DNA of 64,000 nucleotides, taken from NCBI GenBank assembly GCA_963727235.1, contig CAVSFZ010000008.1, positions 1-64,000 of the forward strand, given 5' to 3'. This document shows, in pieces, positions 25,112-33,527 of the stretch. The position numbers were made by a program, and so were the translations under genes. This DNA is from CAVPTL01 sp963727235 (GTDB lineage Bacteria > Actinomycetota > Thermoleophilia > Gaiellales > JAICJC01). The notes under the pieces were generated by a model, which ran no database searches, was not told the DNA's origin, and saw only the letters and a list, made by a program, of their open reading frames with translations. Position 1 is the stretch's first letter. Each line of letters begins with the position of its first letter.

Positions 25112-26428
25112 TCAACCACCAAGTGCGAGATACAGCTCACGGGCCGACCCCAGCGCCCACTCGAGACGGCGCAGCTCCATGCCCTCGTTGGGCGAATGGA
25201 TGTTGTCCTCGGCCGTGCCGAAGCCACTCAGGATGGTGGGGATCCCGCGGGCCACGAGGGCTGCGCCGATGGGGATCGAGCCACCGCTGCGGATCGCCAA
25301 CGGCCGTACGCCTGTGGCGTTTTCGATGGCGGCGAAGGCGGCTTGCAGCACCGGGCCGTTGGGGTCGACGTAGGCGGGACGTGCCATCGGCCAGGGGTCG
25401 AGCTGGAGTGTGGCATGGGCCGGGCAGGCCGCCTGCAGCCGCTGCTGCAGCCGTTCGAACATCGGCTCGGGCTCCTGCCCGGGCGCCAGCCGCAGCGTCA
25501 GCGAGGCCCGCGCCTCCACCGAGATCGACGTCTTGATGATGGTCGGATCGCCGGCGCCGACCGAGTGCACCGTGAACGACGGCCGCGCCCAGATGCGGTC
25601 GTAGACATCCGCGGTAGCCCGGGGGTCGCGCGGACGTGCGCCGGCCTCCGCCAGCAGCTCCGCGCCGGAGGGAAGCTCGGCCCAGCCGGCGCGCTCCTCG
25701 GGGCTGACCGCGGCTGTGCCGTCGGCGAACTCGGACTCCTTGCCGATCACGGCGTTCAGGATCGTGGTGAGGTCATGCACAGCGTTTGCCGCCGCCCCTC
25801 CGTAGAGACCTGAGTGCAGCTCCCGCTCGCCGCTTCGCACGTGCAGCTGGAAGCCCACCAGTCCTCGCAGTCCGGTGGTGATGGCCGGGCGGTGGGAGTC
25901 GACCATGTGGCCGTCGAAGACGATGGCGGCGGCGAACTCACCCTCGATGGTGGCCAGGTGGTCGACCACCGAGCCGCCCCCGATCTCCTCCTCGCCGTCG
26001 GACAGCACCCGCACGTTGACGGGGAGCCGGCCGGCCTCGGCCAGGTCGAGCGCCGCCCGGATCAGGGCGTAGAAGTTGCCCTTGTCGTCGGAGACGCCGC
26101 GGGCGTACAGCCACCCGTCGCGAACGGTCGGCTCAAATGCCGGGCTGGTCCACAGCTCAGGATCGCCCGGCGACTGCACGTCGTAGTGGCCGTACACGAT
26201 CACCGTGGGGGCGTCGGCGACGCTGGCGGGGATGGTGCCGTCCACGATCGGATTGCGGTACTCGGGCAGCACCCGTGCGTCTCCGATCAGCTGCGCCACC
26301 CAGTCAGCGGCCGCGCGCAGCTCGCCGGGATGGGCGCCGTCGCTCGAAATCGATTCGATCCGCAGCAGCTCACTCAGCTGCTGGAGCTGCCCCTCAGTGA
26401 TCGGCGTGGCTCTGGGTGTGCTTGCCAC
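25112..26428 (-). CDS. M20 family dipeptidase (ArgE/DapE/CNDP-type)
   Basis: The 438-residue zinc peptidase has the metal motifs VIVYGHYDVQSPGDP (His, with catalytic Asp two residues on), RGVSDDKGNFYALIRAA (bridging Asp), LSDGEEEIGG (catalytic Glu and metal Glu), DGHMVDSHRPAI (metal Asp) and the C-terminal FGTAEDNIHSPNEGM (metal His). The dimerisation domain with SGERELHSGLYGGAAANA is between. These features place it with cytosolic non-specific dipeptidases. Its 5' end lies inside the small membrane-protein gene just upstream (35-base overlap), suggesting translational coupling. Confidence 0.9.
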   Translation of the reverse strand: MASTPRATPITEGQLQQLSELLRIESISSDGAHPGELRAAADWVAQLIGDARVLPEYRNPIVDGTIPASVADAPTVIVYGHYDVQSPGDPELWTSPAFEPTVRDGWLYARGVSDDKGNFYALIRAALDLAEAGRLPVNVRVLSDGEEEIGGGSVVDHLATIEGEFAAAIVFDGHMVDSHRPAITTGLRGLVGFQLHVRSGERELHSGLYGGAAANAVHDLTTILNAVIGKESEFADGTAAVSPEERAGWAELPSGAELLAEAGARPRDPRATADVYDRIWARPSFTVHSVGAGDPTIIKTSISVEARASLTLRLAPGQEPEPMFERLQQRLQAACPAHATLQLDPWPMARPAYVDPNGPVLQAAFAAIENATGVRPLAIRSGGSIPIGAALVARGIPTILSGFGTAEDNIHSPNEGMELRRLEWALGSARELYLALGG

Positions 26429-26624
26429 GGGCGATGTCGATCAGCGTGAGCACAGTCAGCACCAGCGGGATGCCGAGGGCGACGATGAAGATCGAGGTCA
26501 GGGTGCCGTCATGCCCGGTTGGGGCCTCGCTGGTCTCCGCGGCGGTGCTGGTCGCAGCAAACGCAGCCACCGGCAGGGCCAGCGAAAGGACGACGACATA
26601 CACAAGGACGAGAACACGGCGCAC
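26394..26624 (-). CDS. small secreted/anchored membrane protein, unknown
   Basis: The 76-residue protein starts with a signal peptide or first helix, RRVLVLVYVVVLSLALPVAA, then a short Ser/Thr/Glu-rich loop (STAAETSEAPTGHDG), then one membrane helix (SIFIVALGIPLVLTVLTLID) and a His-rich tail. GTG 26624 follows GGAGG at a good distance. The topology resembles small membrane subunits of unknown function. It overlaps the M20 gene by 35 bases and is divergent from mfd. Confidence 0.6.
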   Translation of the reverse strand: MRRVLVLVYVVVLSLALPVAAFAATSTAAETSEAPTGHDGTLTSIFIVALGIPLVLTVLTLIDIARGKHTQSHADH

Positions 26625-26675
26625 GGGCAAGACCTCCGTCGATGATGCGGCAGGGAGCCTACCATCCTGCGGAGG

Positions 26676-29600
26676 ATGGACATCACCGCACGTACCCCCG
26701 CGCCGGTGGGAGCCGACCTGGCGATCGAGCTCTTGCTGGCGAGTCCGGAGGTCGAGGCCTTCGGCCGACGCACTGCAACCGAGATCACCCGAGCGCGGGT
26801 GTCGGCCCCGTTGATGCCGGCGCTGGCGGCGGCGCTGTGGAGGCTGCGCGACGCCGAAGGCGCCCGGGCGCTGGCGGTGCTGGTCTCTGACGACGACGCC
26901 GCCCGGTCTCTGGCGGAGGATGCCGGGCAGTACCTCCCGGGCGTCCCGGTGGGCTATCTCCCGTCTCGGGGAGCGATCTACGGCAGCGGCCTCGAGCCGG
27001 CAGCTCACCTGGTGGGAGAGCGTCACCGGGCGCTGCAGGTGCTCGCCCGCGGTGGACTGGTGGCGGTGTCGGCCGACGCGCTGATCGAGCGGGTGGCGTC
27101 TGCACCCGACCGGCCGGCGCCGATCGTCGTCAGCGCCGGCGAGGAGGTCGACTTCGACGGCCTCGTCCAGGCACTCTCCGGCGCGGGCTATGAGCGCACG
27201 CACAACGTCCAGGAGCGGGGTGAGTTCTCGGTGCGTGGTGGGCTGATCGACGTGTTCGCGTCCACGGGACGCGAGCCGATCCGGATCGAGCTGTTCGGCG
27301 ATCAGGTGGAGCGGGTGTCGGCGTTCTCGCTGTTCACTCAGCGGTCACTGCGCGATCTCGGCCGGATCGAGCTGTATCCCGCCGCGGAGCAGGCCGACCG
27401 GCCCGCCGGCTGGGGTCAGGGGGACGAGCCCGACATCCCGGCCGGCATGGTGGCGCTGACCGAGGAGCTGGTGGCACTCGCCGGCGTGGTGGCGTGGAAT
27501 CCCGACGCGCTGGTGGCGGAGGTCAAGGAGGCGCAGCAGGAGGTGTCCGATCGCCTGCGCGACGATCAGGTGCGCGCCCGCGGGTACGTGCCGGCCGATC
27601 GGGTGGCCACCCTGATCGAATCCTGCGCCGCGTTGGAGGAGATGCCGCTGGGGCAGCCGGTGAGCTTTGACGCCCAGCCGCCGGCACTGGCCTCGGTGGG
27701 GATTGCCGAGGCCGAGAACGAGCTGCGCGCCCTGGTGCGCGCCGGCTATCGCGTGCTGGTGTGCTTCCCGCATCCCGGTGAAGCAGAACGCACTCGGCTG
27801 GCGCTGCGCCGGGTGGAGGCCGAGGCGCCGGGCGAGGGCGGCGCGTTCACCGAGCCGGGAGTGCGATTCGCGCTCTCGAATCTCCGCCACGGGTTCGTCG
27901 CCCCGGCGCTGGGAGTTGCGGTGCTGCCGTCGGTCCAGCTGTTCCGGCGGCGAGCTGCCCGTGGCCCGGGCCGCATCGGACGGGCGCTGGCCACCGTGTC
28001 GGATCTCCGCGCCGGCGACTACGTGGTGCATGAGGATCACGGCGTCGGCCGGTTCGTCCGCTTCGACACCAAGGAGGTGGCAGGAGTCGTCCGCGACTAC
28101 CTCTACCTCGAGTTCAAGGGCGAGGACAGGCTGTACGTGCCGCACGACCAGCTGGCCAAGGTCAGCCGCTACGTCGGCTCGGACGGCCGCGCTCCGGCGC
28201 TGAGCAAGCTGGGTGGCAAGGCGTGGCAGACACTCAAAACCCGGGCGCGGGTGGCGGTGCGCGAACTGGCCGGCGAGCTGCTGGCGTTGTACGCCCGGCG
28301 TCAGCATGTGACCAAGGCGGCGATCGAATCCGAGAACGAGTGGATGGCACGGCTGGAGGAGGGCTTCCCGTTCGAGGAGACCGACGATCAGCGCACCGCC
28401 ATCGACATCGTGTTCGAGGAGCTCGAATCCGACCGGCCGATGGACCGGCTGGTGTGCGGCGACGTCGGTTTCGGTAAGACCGAGGTCGCCCTGCGGGCGG
28501 CATTCAAGGTGGCCACCGCCGGCCGGCAGGTGCTGATGCTGGTGCCGACAACGATCCTCGCCCAGCAGCACGCGGCCACCTTCCGTGATCGGTTTCGCGA
28601 CTTTCCAGTGCGGGTCGAGATGGTGTCGCGGTTCCGGTCGGCGGGCGAGGTCAAGAAGGTGCTGGCGGAGTACGCCGATGGCAGGGTGGACGTTCTGATC
28701 GGCACCCACCGGGTGCTCTCGCGCGACGTCGTGCCGCAGAATCTGGGGCTGGTGATCGTGGACGAGGAGCAGCGCTTCGGCGTCGCCCAAAAGGAGCTTC
28801 TGCGGCAGCTGAGGCTGGAGGTGGACGTGCTGGCGATGTCGGCCACGCCGATCCCGCGAACGCTGCACATGAGCCTCTCCGGCCTTCGCGACATCACCGT
28901 GATCACCACCCCGCCGCGCGGCCGCCACCCCATCAAGACGCACGTGGGCGAGTTCGACCCCGAGCTGATCGCCGCCGCCCTGCGACGCGAGGCCGCGCGG
29001 GAGGGCCAGTCGTTCTACCTGCACAACCGCGTCGAGACCATCGACGAGGCGGCCGAGCGGGTGCGCAGCTGGGTGCCTGAGCTGCGGGTGGGTGTCGCTC
29101 ACGGCCAGATGACCGAGCGGTCGCTGGAGGGCGTGATGATGAAGTTCCTGCGCGGGGACTTCGACGTGCTGGTATCGACCACCATCATCGAGTCGGGGCT
29201 CGACATCCCGCAGGCCAACACGCTGGTGGTGGAGCGGGCCGACATGCTCGGCCTGGCTCAGCTGTACCAGATCCGGGGTCGGGTCGGCCGCTCGGACGCG
29301 GTCGCGCACGCCTACCTGTTCTATCCCGACCAGCGCGAGCTCAGCGAGGAGGCTCGGCACCGGCTGTCGACGCTGGCCGACTACACCGAGCTCGGCTCGG
29401 GGTATCGCATCGCCATGCGCGACCTGGAGCTGCGGGGAGCCGGCAACCTGCTGGGCGACGAGCAGTCGGGGCATGTGGCGGCGATCGGGTTTGAGCTGTA
29501 CTGCGAGCTGCTGGCCGAGGCGGTCGCCGAACTCCAGGGCGAAACCCTGGCGCCGACCCGAGCCGTGCGTGTGGACGCCCACGTCGACGCGTACGTGCCC

Positions 29601-30014
29601 GCCGAGTACGTGCCGCTGGAGGCGGTCAAGGTCGATCTGCACCGGCGGGTCGCACTGGCGACCGATCGCTCGTCGCTGCGCGAGCTCCTGGCCGAACTCA
29701 CCGATCGGTTCGGGCCGGTGCCTGAGCCGGTGGCGAACCTGATCGCGATCCAGGAGGCCCGTCTGGTTGCGGCTGAGCTGGGAGCGAGCTCGGTGTCTCT
29801 GCGCGGCGGAAAGTTCACGGTGGGACCGGTGCGGCTCTCGTCGTCGGAGGTGCGTGCGCTGCGTGATGCGCATGCGGATGCGCTGTATACGGTCGCAAAG
29901 CATGAGGTGTCCGTCAGAGTCGCTCCAATTAACTCCACATCTCCGGTGCCGATGATGGTTGGACTGGAAATTCTCGATGCTATAGTGGAAATCCGCCGCG
30001 CACTCGCGGCGTAG
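26676..30014 (+). CDS. mfd: transcription-repair coupling factor
   Basis: Mfd removes RNA polymerase stalled at DNA damage and recruits UvrA. The 1112-residue protein has a UvrB-like N-terminus (HNVQERGEFSVRGGLIDVF), the CarD-like RNA-polymerase-interacting domain (RAGDYVVHEDHGVGRFVRF, then YLYLEFKGEDRLYVPHDQL), and the RecG-like translocase with Walker A GDVGFGKTEVALRA near residue 595, DEEQ near 696, SATPIPRTLHMSLSGLRD and the motif VI region QLYQIRGRVGRSD. The C-terminal TRCF domain follows. Length is typical. The ATG at 26676 is next to a GGAGG. Confidence 0.96.
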   Translation: MDITARTPAPVGADLAIELLLASPEVEAFGRRTATEITRARVSAPLMPALAAALWRLRDAEGARALAVLVSDDDAARSLAEDAGQYLPGVPVGYLPSRGAIYGSGLEPAAHLVGERHRALQVLARGGLVAVSADALIERVASAPDRPAPIVVSAGEEVDFDGLVQALSGAGYERTHNVQERGEFSVRGGLIDVFASTGREPIRIELFGDQVERVSAFSLFTQRSLRDLGRIELYPAAEQADRPAGWGQGDEPDIPAGMVALTEELVALAGVVAWNPDALVAEVKEAQQEVSDRLRDDQVRARGYVPADRVATLIESCAALEEMPLGQPVSFDAQPPALASVGIAEAENELRALVRAGYRVLVCFPHPGEAERTRLALRRVEAEAPGEGGAFTEPGVRFALSNLRHGFVAPALGVAVLPSVQLFRRRAARGPGRIGRALATVSDLRAGDYVVHEDHGVGRFVRFDTKEVAGVVRDYLYLEFKGEDRLYVPHDQLAKVSRYVGSDGRAPALSKLGGKAWQTLKTRARVAVRELAGELLALYARRQHVTKAAIESENEWMARLEEGFPFEETDDQRTAIDIVFEELESDRPMDRLVCGDVGFGKTEVALRAAFKVATAGRQVLMLVPTTILAQQHAATFRDRFRDFPVRVEMVSRFRSAGEVKKVLAEYADGRVDVLIGTHRVLSRDVVPQNLGLVIVDEEQRFGVAQKELLRQLRLEVDVLAMSATPIPRTLHMSLSGLRDITVITTPPRGRHPIKTHVGEFDPELIAAALRREAAREGQSFYLHNRVETIDEAAERVRSWVPELRVGVAHGQMTERSLEGVMMKFLRGDFDVLVSTTIIESGLDIPQANTLVVERADMLGLAQLYQIRGRVGRSDAVAHAYLFYPDQRELSEEARHRLSTLADYTELGSGYRIAMRDLELRGAGNLLGDEQSGHVAAIGFELYCELLAEAVAELQGETLAPTRAVRVDAHVDAYVPAEYVPLEAVKVDLHRRVALATDRSSLRELLAELTDRFGPVPEPVANLIAIQEARLVAAELGASSVSLRGGKFTVGPVRLSSSEVRALRDAHADALYTVAKHEVSVRVAPINSTSPVPMMVGLEILDAIVEIRRALAA
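29960..29987 (+). promoter_or_regulatory. promoter of the SurA-like lipoprotein gene, inside mfd
   Basis: TTGGAC (29960-29965), 16 bases, then TATAGT (29982-29987) form a good vegetative promoter in the last codons of mfd, about 37 bases before the next start. The local A+T content is higher than in the rest of mfd. Confidence 0.55.
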
Positions 30015-30023
30015 TTCGTTCTA

Positions 30024-31097
30024 ATGACCCGACTTCTCAAAACCCTTCCCCTGGCCCTGCTGGTCGTGGCCGCAGTTGCATGTGGCTCGTCTTCGAGCTC
30101 ATCCTCGCTCTCGAGCGACGATGTGGCTGTCGTGAACGGTCAGCACATCACCAAGGCGCAGCTCGACGAGCAGATCGCAATGGTGGTTGCGAGCGCCAAG
30201 GCCCAGGGCCAGACGCTGCCCAAGGCGGGCTCGACCGAGTACAAGCAGAAGGTGATTCAGCCGTCCCTGCAGCAGCTGGTGCAGGACGCCGAGTTCGGCA
30301 TGGTTGCCAAGGACATGAACCTCTCCGTCAGTGATGCAGAGGTGACCAAAGCGATCAATTCCCTGGTAAAGCAGAACTACGGTGGCGATCAGGCGAAGTT
30401 CCAAGCCGACCTCAAAAAGTATGGCTTCACCCCCGCGCAGTTCACTGCTGTCGCACATAACAGGTTGCTTCAGAACAAGGTCGTAACATCAGTCCGAAAA
30501 GACCTCGCACTTACACCTGCACAGCTGAAAGCAAAGTACGAGAAGAACCCACAGACGTTCGGTGATGCGCGTGATGTGCACTACATGCTGTGGTCTTCCA
30601 AGGCCAAGGCGGACGCCGCCCTGGCGAAGCTGAACTCCGGGGTCGCGGAGGCCAAGGCGGCGACCGGCTCGATCGATGCCGACACCACCCACGGCACGGC
30701 CGGGTTCACCGCCGCATCGGGTGTCGGGCTGATGGACGCGAACTTTCAGAAGGCCGCGTTCCAGCTGCCGAACGGTGCCTGGGGCCAGCCGGTCGAGGCC
30801 AACCCGGACTATGCCAAGACCAACCTGGCCGGACAGTGCAAGCCCAAGTGCTACTTCCTGATCAACCCCATCAGCGACCCCCTGAACGCCGGCACCGACG
30901 CGGCCTACGCCAAGCTCAAGGACATGGTCGCCGGAAAGTACAACCCGCCGGCTCAGACGGTCGACCAGGAGGTCAACACGAAGATCGTGGGGCTGCTGGA
31001 CGCGTTCAAGAAGAAGACCGACTACGCCACCGGGTACGCCCCTCCGGCTGCGCTCACCAGCCCGACGACGACGTCGTCCACCGGCGCAACCACGTAA
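30024..31097 (+). CDS. SurA/PrsA-like extracytoplasmic foldase lipoprotein
   Basis: The 357-residue protein has a lipoprotein signal, LPLALLVVAAVACGSS, with the lipidated Cys at residue 20 and a Ser-rich linker. A SurA-N chaperone domain follows: VAVVNGQHITKAQLDEQI and later helices such as FGMVAKDMNLSVSDAEVTKA. The central region (DVHYMLWSSKAKADAALAKL) looks like a parvulin PPIase domain, but its catalytic residues are not obvious, so it may act only as a chaperone. The C-terminus is Thr/Ser-rich. Neighbours mfd and mazG are on the same strand; a promoter is inside mfd. It probably helps fold exported proteins. Confidence 0.8.
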   Translation: MTRLLKTLPLALLVVAAVACGSSSSSSSLSSDDVAVVNGQHITKAQLDEQIAMVVASAKAQGQTLPKAGSTEYKQKVIQPSLQQLVQDAEFGMVAKDMNLSVSDAEVTKAINSLVKQNYGGDQAKFQADLKKYGFTPAQFTAVAHNRLLQNKVVTSVRKDLALTPAQLKAKYEKNPQTFGDARDVHYMLWSSKAKADAALAKLNSGVAEAKAATGSIDADTTHGTAGFTAASGVGLMDANFQKAAFQLPNGAWGQPVEANPDYAKTNLAGQCKPKCYFLINPISDPLNAGTDAAYAKLKDMVAGKYNPPAQTVDQEVNTKIVGLLDAFKKKTDYATGYAPPAALTSPTTTSSTGATT

Positions 31098-31106
31098 CAT
31101 CGGCTG

Positions 31107-32147
31107 ATGGCCACGCTGGTTGCTCTCGGGCCCGGCCATCCTGATCTGATCCCGCTGGCTTCCTGGCGTGTGATCGAGGCCGCCGGGCCGGTCGCCGTCC
31201 CCGCCGACGAGCCCCTGCGCGGCTGGCTGGGGAGCAAGGGGATCGCGCTGGCAGACGACTCACCGGTGGTCGCGGCGTCGGGGCCGCGGCTGCGTCAGCT
31301 GTGGGCCGATCATCCGTGGGATGAGACTGTTCCGGCGGGTGACGCCTTCGCAACGGCGCTCCTGTGCGACGCGCTGGTGGGGTTGCAGCAGCTGACCGTG
31401 CGCCTGCGCAGCGACTGTCCCTGGGACCGCGAGCAGACCGTGGCGACGATCGTGCCGCACACGATCGAGGAGGCCTACGAGACGGCCGAGGCGGCCGCCC
31501 ACGGCCCCGGCCCGAAGCTGATCGACGAGCTGGGCGATCTGCTCTTTCAGAGCTTCTTTCTGGCGCTGCTCTGTGCCGAGGCCGGTGCCGGCGACCTGGC
31601 GGACGTGGCCGATGGGATCACCGTCAAGCTGATTCGCAGGCACCCGCATGTGTTTGGAGAGCGCGAGGCCGCCACCGCCGGCGAGGTGCGCCGTAACTGG
31701 GAGCAGATCAAGCGCGACGACGAGGGCCGCGACGGCATCTTTCACGACGTGCCGGGAGTGCTGCCGGGACTGCTCTATGCCCGCAAGCTGCAGCGGCGGG
31801 CATCGGCGGTGGGCTTTGACTGGGATGCCTGGGACGGCGCCTGGGGCGACCTCGCCGATGAGCTGCGGGAGCTGCGAGAAGCGCTCGATCAGGCGCCTCC
31901 GCCGCGGGCCGAGCACGAGCCCGACGGCGCCGTGGTGCACGAGCTGGGCGACCTGCTGTTTGCGGCGGTGAACGTCGCCCGCCACGCAAACGTCGACCCT
32001 GAGTTGGCGCTGCGCGCGGCCGCAGATCGCTTCCGTACCCGGGTCGAGCTGGCCGCGGCCTTGGCCGAAAACGCCGGTGACGTCTGGGCCGACCTGGATC
32101 TCGATGCCCAAGACGCCTGGTACCGCCAAGCCAAAGCTCGTGAATAA
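31107..32147 (+). CDS. mazG: MazG nucleoside triphosphate pyrophosphohydrolase with residual methylase N-terminus
   Basis: MazG hydrolyses non-canonical NTPs to monophosphates. Two MazG modules are present: the first has CPWDREQTVATIVPHTIEEA and DELGDLLFQSFF, with the E-E-x2-E and E-x2-D metal ligands; the second has ADELRELREAL and HELGDLLFAAVNVARH. The first 85 residues (LVALGPGHPDLIPLASWRVI) look like a shortened, eroded tetrapyrrole-methylase domain such as that fused to MazG in YabN. The ATG is six bases after TAACAT. The stop TAA (32145-32147) lies within a palindromic repeat. Confidence 0.92.
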   Translation: MATLVALGPGHPDLIPLASWRVIEAAGPVAVPADEPLRGWLGSKGIALADDSPVVAASGPRLRQLWADHPWDETVPAGDAFATALLCDALVGLQQLTVRLRSDCPWDREQTVATIVPHTIEEAYETAEAAAHGPGPKLIDELGDLLFQSFFLALLCAEAGAGDLADVADGITVKLIRRHPHVFGEREAATAGEVRRNWEQIKRDDEGRDGIFHDVPGVLPGLLYARKLQRRASAVGFDWDAWDGAWGDLADELRELREALDQAPPPRAEHEPDGAVVHELGDLLFAAVNVARHANVDPELALRAAADRFRTRVELAAALAENAGDVWADLDLDAQDAWYRQAKARE

Positions 32148-32172
32148 ATGGTGCCAGGCACCAATTATTCAC
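32140..32172. repeat. palindromic repeat, copy 3
   Basis: Inverted repeat with the shared core GGTGCCAGGCACC and arms TGAATAAAT / AATTATTCA, imperfect at one position. It contains the mazG stop codon. Copy 4 follows 14 bases later in the same intergenic space. Confidence 0.85.
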
Positions 32173-32186
32173 TGGCGGACGGTCGG

Positions 32187-32219
32187 GGTGAATAACGGTG
32201 CCAGGCACCGTTATTCACC
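32187..32219. repeat. palindromic repeat, copy 4
   Basis: Perfect inverted repeat with a changed arm: AATAACGGTGCC / GGCACCGTTATT instead of AATAATTGG, so two changes on one arm are matched by compensating changes on the other. It lies just before the eno promoter. Confidence 0.85.
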
Positions 32220-32234
32220 ACCCGCTCTGGCGGT

Positions 32235-32240
32235 TAGTAT
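32235..32240 (+). promoter_or_regulatory. -10 box of eno (leaderless)
   Basis: TAGTAT ends nine bases before the eno ATG, with no ribosome binding site between. The palindromic repeat copy 4 lies where a -35 region would be. Confidence 0.5.
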
Positions 32241-32249
32241 CCGGCCCCG

Positions 32250-33527
32250 ATGAGCGCGATCACGTCAGTTACCGGCCGTGAGATCCTGGATTCGAGGGGC
32301 AACCCGACGGTCGAGGTTGAGGTGGTGCTCGAGTCGGGCGCACACGCCCGAGCCGCCGTGCCCAGCGGTGCCTCCACCGGAGCCTTCGAGGCGGTCGAGC
32401 TGCGCGACGGCGATCCCCACCGCTACGGCGGCAAGGGCGTCCTGCAGGCGGTCTCGCATGTGAACTCGTCGATCGCCACGGTGGTCACCGGCATGGACGC
32501 CGCCGACCAGCGGGGGATCGACGCGGCCATGATTGACCTGGACGGCACCGCCAACAAGGCCCACCTCGGTGCGAACGCCGTGCTCGGCACCTCGCTGGCG
32601 GTCGCCAAGGCCGCCGCGGCCGAATCGGGCCTGTCGCTGTTCCGCTCCCTCGGCGGGCCCACCGCTTCCACCCTGCCGGTGCCGATGATGAACGTCATCA
32701 ACGGCGGCGCCCACGCCGACAACACCATCGACCTGCAGGAGTTCATGGTCGTACCGGTGGGCGCGGACAGCTTCTCGGAGGGGCTGCGGATCGGAGTCGA
32801 GACGTTCCACGCGCTGAAGGCGCTGCTGCATGGTCGAGGTCTCTCCACCGCGGTCGGCGACGAGGGTGGATTTGCTCCCGATCTGGCCTCCTCGGAGGAG
32901 GCGATCGAGGCGATCCTGGAGGCGGCAGAGGCCGCCGGGCACCGCGACCGGATCGCGATCGCACTCGATCCGGCATCGACGGAGCTCTTCAGCGACGGCA
33001 GCTACACGTTCGAGGGCCGCACCGTCACCAGTCAGGGGATGGTGGAGTTCTACGCTGGGCTGGTGCAGCGGTTTCCGATCGTGTCGATCGAGGACGGCTT
33101 GGCCGAGGACGACTGGGATGGCTGGCGGTTGCTGACCGAGCGGCTTGGCAACGACGTCCAGTTGGTCGGCGATGATCTGTTTGTGACCAATGTCGAGCGG
33201 CTGCAGCGTGGGATCGATGAGGGATGCGCCAACTCGATCCTGGTCAAGGTGAACCAGATCGGGTCGCTTTCCGAGACGCTGGATGCGATCCGGCTTGCCC
33301 ACGACGCCGGCTACAGCGCGGTGATGTCGCATCGCTCGGGCGAGACCGAGGATGTGACCATCGCCGATCTCGCGGTCGCCACCGGCTGCGGTCAGATCAA
33401 GACCGGGGCCCCGTCCCGAACCGATCGGGTGGCCAAGTACAACCAGCTGCTGCGGATCGAAGCCGAGCTGGGCGAGGCTGCGCACTATCCCGGCCGGGAG
33501 GCGTTCGTCGCGGCCGTGGGGCGGTGA
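32250..33527 (+). CDS. eno: enolase
   Basis: Enolase converts 2-phosphoglycerate to phosphoenolpyruvate. The 425-residue protein has EILDSRGNPTVEVEVVLESG, the loop AAVPSGASTGAFEAVELRDGD, LGANAVLGTSLAVAKAAA, the metal-binding IALDPASTELF and SIEDGLAEDDW, and the catalytic lysine region SILVKVNQIGSLSETLDA followed by MSHRSGETEDVTIADLAVA and IKTGAPSRTDRVAKYNQLLR. All catalytic residues are in place. The stop overlaps pyk as GTGA, so the last two steps of glycolysis are co-expressed. Confidence 0.97.
   Translation: MSAITSVTGREILDSRGNPTVEVEVVLESGAHARAAVPSGASTGAFEAVELRDGDPHRYGGKGVLQAVSHVNSSIATVVTGMDAADQRGIDAAMIDLDGTANKAHLGANAVLGTSLAVAKAAAAESGLSLFRSLGGPTASTLPVPMMNVINGGAHADNTIDLQEFMVVPVGADSFSEGLRIGVETFHALKALLHGRGLSTAVGDEGGFAPDLASSEEAIEAILEAAEAAGHRDRIAIALDPASTELFSDGSYTFEGRTVTSQGMVEFYAGLVQRFPIVSIEDGLAEDDWDGWRLLTERLGNDVQLVGDDLFVTNVERLQRGIDEGCANSILVKVNQIGSLSETLDAIRLAHDAGYSAVMSHRSGETEDVTIADLAVATGCGQIKTGAPSRTDRVAKYNQLLRIEAELGEAAHYPGREAFVAAVGR

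Noticed and set aside
27345..29903. An 852-residue open frame antisense to mfd.
   Set aside because: Its His/Arg/Gln-rich composition is typical of antisense shadow of a high-G+C gene; mfd has every family motif in the plus frame.
32188..32218. Palindrome copy 4 as the eno transcription attenuator.
   Set aside because: It lies upstream of the likely eno start site (-10 at 32235-32240), so it is not in the eno transcript; it may at most end the mazG transcript.
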